Below are positions 43,301-55,300 of a stretch of 64,000 nt of DNA, piece after piece. A program made the position numbers and the translations under genes. The stretch is taken from positions 59,616,965 to 59,680,964 of the forward strand of contig NC_044572.1 of NCBI RefSeq assembly GCF_901933205.1, in the 5' to 3' direction. Position 1 is the stretch's first letter. Each line of letters starts with the position of its first letter. The notes under the pieces are model-generated. The model searched no databases. It saw only the letters and a program-made list of their open reading frames with translations, and was not told the origin of the DNA. The DNA is from Camarhynchus parvulus (Eukaryota > Chordata > Aves > Passeriformes > Thraupidae).

Positions 43301-46300
43301 TACCATTGTACTGTGGTGAGTTAGCAGTATAATTATCATGCACTGAAGGAGTCCCTAGATCTACACTTTATGTAGATCCCTTCAAGTCCAAGAATAATTC
43401 ATAAAAGACTTTGGATATCTGGTAGTGTCTGCTTTTGAATATCCTGAACAGCTTAGCTGTATCCTGTGTTTCAGTTAATTACCAATAGTCGCACAACATC
43501 TACAAAAACTGTGAATCCTGCAAAATTAAGGGCAATAAAGTTTATATTGTTTTACATTACAACTTTAAAAATATATTAACAATTAACATGGAAATGTAAT
43601 GACTTCCATAGTATTTACCATATAGGACTTTTGAAAATAACTATTTAAACTATTAAATATTAAATTAAGCAAGTTTTATTTCTGATTTTTTTTCAGGCAT
43701 GGAGAAAGGCTTCTTGTTGGCAAGGTTGGTTTTCTGTTTTCTTTATAAAAATGAGCATGGAGATGATGTGATCCATCTTACTGAGTATGTTGCCTGTCCC
43801 TTAGCTTTTTCCAACATTTGCTAGTAAATCTCCATTTCTGGTGGACAAGTTCCACGAATATTTCCTTGGGGGAGTGGATGACATGGCATTCTGGACCAAC
43901 AACATTTTTGAGCTGACGAGCCATATGCTAGAGAATGGAACCAGGTATAGTGTGTGTCCTTAACTATGAAATGCAGTAGTCAAGTGCTGACACCCATTTA
44001 ACTGTTCTTCTTAAGGCAGGATCTTTCCTAGAATAGGTGCTGAGCTTTAGATCCTCACTTGGACAAGGGGATTTCCATGTCTGCCTTTTACCTGGGTGCA
44101 CAGGATTACGCAGGCCTTGCACTTGTATTTTTATGTGTTCATGCTCCTTTGCCCTAACATGCATCTGGAATGTCCAGGTGATACTTACCAGGGAAAATCT
44201 GGGGCATTCTTTAAGACATACTCAAGGGTTTGCTTAAATATTGCGTAGCCATGCCCTAGCTGGACTGGCAATCTGAGTCTGCACCTTTTGGCTGCTGCCA
44301 TCACTCAGCAAAGATGTCCCTTTAGAGGAGAGGTCAGATATTACCTTCAGACTCTGAAGGCAAATAGGATTAGAAAGACTAGGAGTATATATTCTAGTCT
44401 TTAGGCTCAGGCTTCTACTCACAGTTTCATATTGTTATAGAAGTTTAACGTTGAACAGCTCTATAACAAATACAACGTTTCTTCTTTAGAAGACCAACAA
44501 TGGCAATTAATTCATCCATTTATATAGAAAATACCACTGTTGCTATTTTGGGAAATTATGCTTGAAATACAGAATGATGCAATCTGTTATGTTTTTTGTA
44601 ACACTTTGATTAAAAGTGCTTTAGATTCATATGCATGCATGTTGCAATAAGTTTCCTTCAAGAGCTCTATAAAGACATGGTATTCATACAGAATCTAATC
44701 AAGGTCATCAAATAAACATCATGGGGTTTCTAAGGGTTATGATGATGCTCTGATTTTGATTTTCTTGAGAAAACTGATGACTTCTGACAGAGGAATCAGT
44801 AAGTATTAAAGTTGTATTTTTTGTTTCATTTCCATTGTGGTAAAATCTTGAAAGTGTATTCTCTGTATTTTTCTTTAGTGACTGCTACCTGCCTGAGAAC
44901 CCTCTGTTCATAAACTGCACAAAGGAGCGCAAGGACAGCCACATGTGAGTATAGCTCTGATGGTTTAAAGCTTCAGTGATGAGAGTCTTCTGCTAATGTG
45001 GAGAGTGAGCTACTGAAAATTAGAAATATTTTGGGTGATCTTTTTGTGTATGAATTTGAGATACTCTTAGCATGAATAACTAAGTTTTGTATAAAGGAAC
45101 TGTGCAGAATCTAAGAGCAGCTTTTACCTCAAGTCTTCATTTCAGTTCTATTAATTCTTATCACTGCCTTCTTTATTTTAGCAGAAACAAACAATCAAAA
45201 CAGGAACATCACAAGAATACAACTTCTTTGCTTTCAGAAACACTTGAGAAGAATATAAACTATACAGAGAGAGGAGTTCAATTTGACATACAGCCTTGGG
45301 CAACAGTAAGTGAGAAGTAACAGATATGTCAGGTAAAAGTCATCTCTATATAATATTGTTTCTGTTTCTGTCTGAAATGCTGCATGAAGGAGCAGGGTCT
45401 CTGGATGGTCTTTGACTTCATGGACATTCCAGTACCATTGTTAATGTATATATGTACATCATAAATACTCAATTTTTAAACTTTGCTCATTGTATAGTGA
45501 AGTTAGAACACATCCTGCAATACAAAAAAAGACAAAATATATATTTAGTATTTACATTTTACAGACACAGGGCTTTTTTGGTTCAAGAACTCCTAGCAAA
45601 GCATAGCAGTGAATGATTAGTAGTGCTCCCTTTAAAGCTACAGATTTTTGTCTTTCTAAAATGGTGCTTATGATCTGAATCAGACTCCTCTTAAATCCAT
45701 GTAGTGAATTCCATTGTTGGTGACTTGATTTTTGAGGTGTCCCAAAACATTTTAGACTTTCAGCCCCTGGAGCTTTAACCACTGTTGTGTCCCTTTATTA
45801 TTTTTATTTCAGAAATCCCTCCGCTTGATAAACCATGCTTTTAAAACCAATGTCTGGAGAGCATTAGGAGCTACACATCAGAAATCTTCTAAGCACATCT
45901 CCAAGCCAGCAGCTTCATATTTTCTGACTTCACCCTATGCTAGGCTTGGATGGTTGGTAATTTTTTTCATTCCACTTTCCTCTTAATTTCTGATAAGTTT
46001 GAATATCTACCGAAGTATTATTGTTGATCCTTTGGATACTCTTCTAAGGTGACAGTGCAAATTAATTGGTGGTACAAATCTGAGGGAATGTCTTATATTG
46101 TATGACCAGAACAGCAAGTTAACGTATAAGATTTTTCTTTCAGATGTTGATCAAGCTCAGAATGGAAGGAACCAACATTAGAACTACCATTGTCTCTAGT
46201 TCTGAACAGTAAAAAATTGTTGCTACCCTTTTTTGGTTGTTGAATGATGTTTGTGCAAAATTAATCACCTGTCATGAGTTAATGACTGATGATGTCTAGC

Positions 46301-49300
46301 AAGACCTCTTGGAAATACTCTAGACTAGTAGGGAAGATAGATAGTCCAAAGATAGATTCAGGACAGAGAGAGGCATATTCTCTCTCCTTGCCAATGAGGT
46401 TCTACCTTGACCTGCAAGAAGGAAGAGTAATAAAACAAATTTACATTGCTGCTTATTTAACTTCCCTTATACAGTCTCGAAATTTGGATTTAATTCTTGA
46501 GTTTACTTCACACTGGCTAAATTAACAGTAATTAGTTCTTTCCATGGTCCCTCTCTAAATTCCAGCATGTTACTGAGACCTGGGATCCTTTTGCTTATCT
46601 CCTGTTAAGTCATTGATTAAAGCAGATGTTCAGTTTAAAGGATATTTAATTTTTTTTCTTTTTTTTTTGTATTCTTTGTCATACACAAACAGCCCTTTTT
46701 AATGCTTCTTGCTCTGATTGCTCTCAGGTGCCTAAAGCACCTCCTGATGGAAGATGATTCTTCTGGTTTTACTTAATTCAAGAAAAGACAAATAAATATA
46801 TAATATTTTAAATGCTGTATAGATCTTTACAAAACAATATGGGGAAACACAAGTCATGGTTTATCTGAATTATGGGTAGTTGGTTTATCTGAATGTTGTG
46901 GTAGTCTGGAAACTAATGCTGATTTTGTATACTCCTTTGCTGTACAGGGCACTGGTCTCAGCTGACCTAAACCAGGATGGATATGAAGATCTGGTGGCTG
47001 GAGCACCAGGGTACAGCACCATGGGCCATGTTCAGATAGGAAGGGTGTATGTAGTCTATGGCAACCAGTCAGGTTTGCCACCAGAGGACATGGATCTGGA
47101 TGGGAAAGCTGACCAAGTACTACAGGGTCATCAGGTAAGGGGTCAAGGCAAAAATTTGTCACTTAATTGTTTTTTGCCTGAAAATTGGTGAATTTTGAAT
47201 GAGCAATAGTATCATTAATGTGTGTGAATTTTATTCCTGAAACACTCCTCCTGATGTCATATGATGTCATATGCTTTGCAAGAAAAATAATCATTATTAA
47301 AGTCCCAGGAACATTTTAAGTGATGGTGCTCTGTAGGTTCACTTCCATTACTGTACCAGGTAAGTGAGCATTGACCATAAAGGGCCCTTAAATAAAATTC
47401 TGGTTGTGTCTCTGTAAGTCACAGTATAGCTAATTCTGGTGCCTGCATTTAAGAAAATATTGTGTTTTTCTTTTTAATCTAAAATTATTAATTTTATATG
47501 TTTTAATTCCTTTGAGTCTGCATTTCTTCATTAATTGATAACTTCTCCCCAAATAATTTTGTCTGTAAAAAAAAAAAGAGAGAAAACTCTTAGACATGAT
47601 GGTGGCTGGTTTGTAACCAGGGAGTAAGAGCAAATGACCCTTTTGGGTGTTAAATATGATCCTCTGTAGAAAATACCTTTGTTCATGAAGAAGATAATTT
47701 GGAGAAATGAGATACATTTCCTTTTAATTTGTTTCTGTGGTTATAAACTGTGGAGTAACAGCTTCTGTCTTCTTATAGTGTGTTTTAGTGGTTCCCAGTC
47801 ATAATGCTGTCAACAGGAAAGACCATAAACTTGAGGTCAATGGTGCACTGGATTCAGGAGAGGAAATAGCAAAGCAGCACCATATTATATTCAGTTGTCC
47901 TTAATTTTAACACAGTTGACTTTGAATTAAATGTGTTGTCATGGGGGTTATTACTTAGAAGAAAAAGAATTGTCGGGATAGACTTTTGTCATCTGTTGCC
48001 AGTTATTCCCTGTGCAAATGTACATTTGGTTTTCATGGTTTTGACTGGAAAACATGAGAGCAATCTCTTTTCTTTTAGCCTTCAGGAAGATTTGGTTCTG
48101 CCTTGGCAGTCCTGGACTTCAATGAGGATGGAGTGCCAGATCTGGCAATTGGTGCACCTTCTGTGGGATCTCAGTTTCTTACTTACAAAGTAAGCTACAA
48201 ACATGGGTTTGGTTTTTTGGTTTTTTTTTTTTAATTCTCCAAACGGAATTTTTTATTTATACATAATTTTTAAACACTGAAATGGAAAAGAGAATTTCTG
48301 TTGTTGCTCAAGGTGACATTGTAATTTAAACAGAAGTTTATAACCTTTGTGGGTACTTTGACTACAGCAATGACACCTACCTGTAGTTCTCTTTCAGTGG
48401 CCTTTTTGCACATTAGAAATCTAAACCAGATTGCAATTTTGCAGCACTCACATGCTGGAAATGTAAGGAGCCATTAATGAAATACAAATATACCCTTTTT
48501 GTTTAGGAACAGAGAGTCTGGAATGGACCTCATGGGTCAATGAATTTTGTCATATGCTTTCACAAAGCCAACAAATGATATCTAAAATGTGATACAAACA
48601 CAGACACACTTGCCAAATAATCAAGTTGCAGAGGCTTAATGACTTGCAGCTTATGAGATAAGCCCATGTAATGGTCCCTGAATATTTTTAGGCCATGCAA
48701 ACTGAGAGGCAAAATGTTTTGATTTAGACTATATCCATTAAGCTTAAAACTCTTCAGAATTTTAGATACTAACTTAGCTGTCTAAATAAGAATTTAAGTT
48801 GCTTTTATTTACACTCACTACTTGGAAAATTGTGTGCATCTGTTGTACCATTGCATTAAATAATAATTGTCAAAATTTGAGCCATCTGAACATGTGTATT
48901 ATGAGTATAATTACGCTGTACTGCCCTTGTTCTTTACACACAGTATGATGAACATGTACTTCTCTGCTTTGTTGCTTGGTTACAGCAGTACCCATTACCC
49001 ATGGATATTCTTAGGTTTGGAGTGGGAAAGAAGGTATTATGGGAAAGCTCTGAGAGGGAAAATGAAGTTGTGTGAATAGCCCTTGCAGAACTGTTCCACT
49101 CCTTGTGATTGACCTTGCATTTCATACTTGATAGTGACATGCAGGTGCTCTCATGCCTTATTTTCTTTTTTTTTGCTGTTCAGGGTGCTGTGTATGTCTA
49201 CTTTGGAATGGAGGGAAGAGGCTTGGCACCTCAGCCAAACGTTACCATAACTTGTCAGGTATATTGATAATGTAACGTCCTGTTTATACTACCCTGTTAG

Positions 49301-52300
49301 CCAGGCTAACACAGGGCTACACAGGCAGGAGGTGATATAAAGGGGAAAAGAACTTATGGGCTTAAAACTAGAATGTTAAAATTCAACTTATCATTGCAAG
49401 GAAATTTAGACTGATGGGGATGGAGCAAGCAGGTGCTTGGTTGAATTGGTTGTATTTGGAAAAGACATTTATACCCCAGTGCAGGAAGGCAGCAGGATGA
49501 CTAGAAAGATGCATTAGCTCTCAAAACCACAAAAAGCCACCAAAAAACCCTGACCCAAACCAAACAAAAAACCTCAGAAAACAAAACTGAAGCCAGGGAG
49601 TGGGAGGGTAATTTGGTCAAAAGCAAATTTAGGTCCTTAGAATTAAGTTGCTCTATTTTGCTACAGAATTGATGGTTTCAGTTCTATTTCAGGCTTAAAC
49701 TAACTGTTTATTGCAGTATTCCTACTGTAATCTTGGTTGGTCCCTCCTGGCAGCTGATGTTGATGGGAATGGAAATGCTGATCTGGTTGTGGGCTCTCCA
49801 TATGCACCCGGTGGTGGGAAGCAGAGAGGATTTGTGGTTGCATTTTACTCTCATTTCAACAGGAGTCACCAAGGTAATATTTGTTGAGTAAATTAACCTT
49901 TCCATAGTTTGTGTGACTGGTTATCTGTTCCTTATTACTCATGGCATAATTCAGGTTTGAAGTGATCTCAGAGGGTGTCCCTCCTACTCAAGCTGTGAAG
50001 CCAGACCAAATTGCTCCAGGCTTTGTCCAACTGCATCTTAAAACCTCCAGTGGTAGAAATTGCAGAGACACTCTGGGCAGTTGTTCTACTTTTTGGCAGT
50101 CCTCATAGGGAAAAAAAACTATGAACCAGTATGAACCTCTCTTGTTTCAGTTTATGTTCATTGTCTATTGTCCTCCCACCATGCATAGTGACCTTACAGG
50201 CACAGAAAGCATGGAACACCCCTATTAAACTTGTTCCAGTTTGTCAACATCTTTCCTGTTATGGAAGGACATATTAGAGGTGTGATCTAGGGAGCAATCA
50301 CTTCTCTCAGTCTCTTTGCCATGCTCCTGCTTGCATAGTCTGAGACACTGTTGGCTGTCTGCTATCAGAGCCTCACACTCAACTCTCTGCCCACCAGGAT
50401 CTCCAGGGCCTTTTCCACACAGCGGCTCCTCAGCCAGTGTGTCCCCAGCTGTATCAGTGCAAGGGCATCTCCTTTCCTAGGGTCAGGCTTTGCATTTGTC
50501 CTGACTGAATTTTGTGAGGTTGCTGTCAGCCTGTTACTCCCGCCTGCCTGGGTGTCTCTGAATGAGACCACCCCCCTGCAATCTCCTGTTATCTGCCAGC
50601 TTCAAAAAAGGGCATCTTGTTGCATTGTCTAAATATCTTATAATAAAGTAACCAACAGGATGAGTCAAAAAATTAATCCCTGAAGGCATTCCACTTGTTG
50701 CAGGCATTCAGAGAACACATGGTTCTCTGCTCTTGTCAGAGCGATAATCTCTACCAGGTTTTCCCCATCTGGTTTTCTGTCCGTCTGGACTGCAATGTCC
50801 CAGCTTGGATGCAAGAACACTTGTGGGAAACAGTGTTGGGAACTTTACTAAAGCAATGGTTTCAACCATCTATTGTGAGTCCAGGATAGGCTCACTGCTC
50901 TTTCTTGGAAAATTGCAAATGAACCTCAACAAATGAATATTTATCATTCTGTATGTTCCTTCATGTGGCTAAAGAGGAATGCTACAAGTGAATACAGTTA
51001 ATGAAGACAGGTGATGATTTTTGCAGCTTGTTCTAATTAATGTAAAATTAGAAACCACAAGAACATGGGTTTCAAAAAACTGCTAACTGACATTTTTGTA
51101 AAACTAAAGCACAGAAATACTTATTTAAATTATAACCAGAATGGTCTGAAGCTCTCCCACCCAGCACCCTTGAAGAATTACAAGTTCTCATAAACAGTAA
51201 GTAGTTCAGGGCAGGCTTGAGGCTATTGGAAGGACTGAGAAACAGGCTGTGTCAAAGGAAAGCTTTCACCAGCCAGTAGAGCTGCATGGTGAGCAAGCAA
51301 AGTCAACAACTACTGATGCCATGTCATGAACAGTGTAACTTTGCACAGAGAAACTTGTTGTCATAGGATGAATCAGTGGAGGATTGCAAATAGGTTTTTC
51401 AGTGCCAGAGCACACCAAGATTTAACTCATATTTTTTTCTGGTCTCTCAGGACTTCTCCCAGTACAGGATGCCAACTGGATGGTGCAGGGGGAAGAAAAC
51501 TATGCTTGGTTTGGATTTTCACTTGCCAGCTGCCAGCTGGAGAACATGACATTACTGCTGATTGGTAGCCCTACATGGAAGACTTGTTCTAGGTGTGTTG
51601 CATGTGACAGCTTGCTGTCTTCTCCACTTTGCTCTACTTCTGCAAGGTTTAAGATTTGCAATAGATTAGACTTCCAGCATTTTTAGGAACTTTCATTTTT
51701 GTTCTGCTTAGAATGTTTTTATTAAATTTATAGTTTTATGTCTTCACCCTACTTTAAGAAGACAAGGATTTTAGACCCTCTCTAGAGCAGGTCTTTGTTA
51801 TTTAAAGACACCTAAGAATTTCCTGGGTTTCCCTGAGGGAGGAGAGGGGTCACAAAAATGCTAATGGGTAAATATGCCTTATATAACCATATGGATAGCT
51901 CTTACTTTGAGATAGCATTTTTAAAAGCAAATTAAACATGAAGATGTATTGGATGATTAAAAAGTGAATAGACAGACCAAGTCTATGCCCTAAGTATTGT
52001 GTAATTAGTTAGAACAAGTATGGGAATTACTAAAGTAGATTTCTAGAATTTGTCAGGCATTATTATTCCAAAGTAAAAGGGGAGAATATGTACAATAATA
52101 TGTTGTTAGATACAAATTGATTTTGCCTTGTAATTGAAGCTGCAGTCCCCTCTTGCCGGATGTCAGACAGAGTGTTGGGAAGGTGTATGGGTATAACCCA
52201 CCAAGTACAGAGCGCTGGTTTGAGATAACTGGAGACAAGGTAGGGCTGCTTCTTTAGTATGGGAATAATTTGTGAATATTTGTGAATAATTTGAAGTGAA

Positions 52301-55300
52301 GCGACTTTCTGTAGAAATTACATAGTGTTTTAAAAATCTAACAGGAGATGGGCAGAATGGGTTTGTCTCTGGCCAGCGGTGTGCTGTCTGTGGCTGGGAA
52401 CACAAGGAAGGTTTTGGTGGTGGGTGCACCTACTGCAGGTATGTCCTGAAAATTGGAGACCATTTCTGCTTTAGGATGTTTGTTTCTGCATGACTTGAGT
52501 CAAGATAAAATGTTTAAGGGAAAAGGGACCTTTAAATTTCCATGTAATTATAAAAAAAAAAAAAAAAGAAACCACTGTAATCACCTCTATATGCCTTATA
52601 TGTAGAGTCCTCTTTACTGTGCCTCAACTTCAGTGGGTCTTCTTTTTCCTTAAAATGGGCTTCACAGCATTACCACTTTGCATTATTTATGTAACAGTGA
52701 TTTTCTAGTAGACTGCATATTTATTGGAATTGAAACATCACAGTATTTTGTCCTCACTGTGGCAGTAGACAGCAAGGAATTGAGGATGTCAAACTGCAGA
52801 AGTCTAACTTGAATGCATTTCTTCCCTCGTGCTATGACTAAAAGATTTTTTTTCCCTATGCTAATTAATTTTAATCCCATATAATTGTTGATGTCATTTG
52901 ATAGATTATATTAATTTTGTCTATTTTTTGTAATGCCAGTATTACCTATAATTTTAAGTATTAAACCTGAGTTCCTATGTCTGATGCTCAACATCTGTTT
53001 TTTGGTGGGTTTTTTTTCCAGACAGCCTGTCTAGGATTTTATTTATATCCTCAGTGCTGCATCAAGCTGGATTGGCTCTGGTATATGACCTGTCAAACAG
53101 CACCAAGCCTTCTCTGCTCAGCACATTCAGTGGGGACAGGAGGTTTTCTCGTTTCGGAGGAGATGTATACCTAAGTGATCTGGATAGCGATGGGCTAGGT
53201 AAAGCTTGATGAGTCTAGACCAGAAGTGAAGTGTTTGACTACTGGCAACAGGAAAATTGGTCACCTACATATTCATACAAGTGCTAAACACAGCTCAATT
53301 GAACTGTACTAGTATTCCATTGTGCCTTACAGGTAGACCTCTCTAAAATCCCAAGCAACTCAATCAGAAATGGAAACATTTTAGTTGCCATTGTTAATAG
53401 GAATTTTGGCATCTAGAAGCATGTAAATGCCAGTTCTCCTGTGTTTTGGTCTACTATTAATTCACTTCTGCTGTGTTATATCCTCTTTGTAATATGCGCA
53501 GATGAAATGATTGTGTCATCCCCACTGCGAACTAATGGTGTCACCTCAATCCTGGCTGGTGGGGCTGCTGGCCGTGTGTATATTTTCAATGGCATACAGG
53601 CATCCTCAGGGAATGTGACAGGCCACTGCACATCATGGACATCTCCTTGTCCTGAGAACTGGGTAAGAATACATGCAAATGAATTCTGGACATAAGTTTA
53701 AAATGACAACTAATTAATTGCATCCAGTACAAATACCAAGTGTATTCTGCCTTTGTTCCAGAAAACAAAAGGTTTTCTCAGGTTTCTCAACCTGTGCAAA
53801 GCTCTCAGGCTCCTCCTGTTTGTTCTTAAATTACTTAGCTGTTTAGGAACCAGAGTTATTATACTGGTCTCTTACTCTCTTCCACTGACTTTTTATTTCC
53901 TCTTTTTTTCTTCTTCTTTAGGCACAGTATGTCCTGATTTCTCCTGAGGTAAGTAAGCAGAAAACAAATTACTGAGAGAAACTAAAACATCCTACTTAAA
54001 AAACTTAGCAGCATTATAACAAGCAATGTTATTTTACAGGAACGATCAAGATTTGGGAGTTCCGTTACCACTGTGAAATCAGAAAGAAAGGTGAGAAAAA
54101 TTACTGTGGTTGGTTGTTTCACATCATCCTTCTACCTCACTTGCATATACTAGCTAACACCTCACATGTATCTTACACATTTTCAAGTCTTAAGTTCTTT
54201 ACATAGTTACTCTCTGAACCAATAATTAAACACATTTTATAGATTGATGAGCTATGGAGTTGCTACAATTTTGGCACCTAAATTAAAAAATCTGAATCAC
54301 TTTAAAGCAGCTGAATTCTAAACTGCTTAGGAGTACGCTGAAAGGTTCCATGGGAAATGCAGCATAGGTGCCTCCCGGCTTCATGCCAACCTGTATGCAA
54401 AGTGGATGCTCAGCTGTGGAGCAAACCAGGCACCCAAAACCATCCCTCTGATTTAGTCTTTACAGGCTTGCTGTCCTGGCTGTCACCTGCAGTGAACGCT
54501 GTTCATGTCATGTGTTTCTAAGCACAGGGGTCCAGTTCCTACCTGACTGGTTTAGGGTGTGTTTGTGTACCTGTTTCTCTTTGCTTCTCTCAGATACCCA
54601 TTTTTTTACCAAACACCAAATGCTACATTTGTATGATGCACTGAGGAGCCTTTTTTTCAGCTTAGTGCTTGTTTGGCTGAGTTCCAATGTTCTGCTCACT
54701 CTAACATCACCTCCATGAGGACTGGGGTTCTCTGTGTGAGTACAGAGGAAGCCTCAGTATCAGGCTGAGGAGGTCTTCAATAAACAGTATTTGACTTCTT
54801 GTGTTTAAACATGCAATGGAGAAACACCTGGAAATTCTTCTCAACTAGATTAGGGTGCATAATCCAACACCTGAAACACATGCACCGCTAAATGCAAGTG
54901 AGGCCATTCTCCAAGCAGTTGCTTTCTGTTGCTATAGCACCATCTAGTCCACACTCCCCCTTCATCCCTATTGATCTTAGCCCTGAGAAGCAGTTTATAT
55001 GGGCAAGAGACTCATTTCATTTGGTTCCAGCTTGCTCCAGTTCCCCAAATGAAATAGTCTGTTTTGCCAAACTATCTTCTTAACTGCTACTCCGATGAGG
55101 TGGGCTGCTCTCTCATTTCCCATCACATTTCTATATGACACTAATGAGATGGTCAAAATCCACAAGGGAAGCTTAAGGCAGCCATGCACCTGCAGTTGCA
55201 CGTTGCTAACCTTTGCTCTTTATCCCTGCAGAAAGAAGTTGTAGTGGCAGCAGAGAGAAGTTCTGCGAAAGCTCGACTTGGTGGAAGGCTTTTTGTCTAC

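Larger units (their letters stand above)
34340..55231 (+). other. GPLD1 introns (summary)
   Basis: Apart from the exons, this span holds an A-rich tract at 35753-35836, a T/G-rich run near 36427-36475, a short imperfect two-copy TTGAAAAT repeat near 37892-37938, and one large CR1 copy (49935-50900). The longer introns (34340-37181, 37818-40380, 53199-53501, 54091-55231) show nothing else I can name. Confidence 0.55.
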
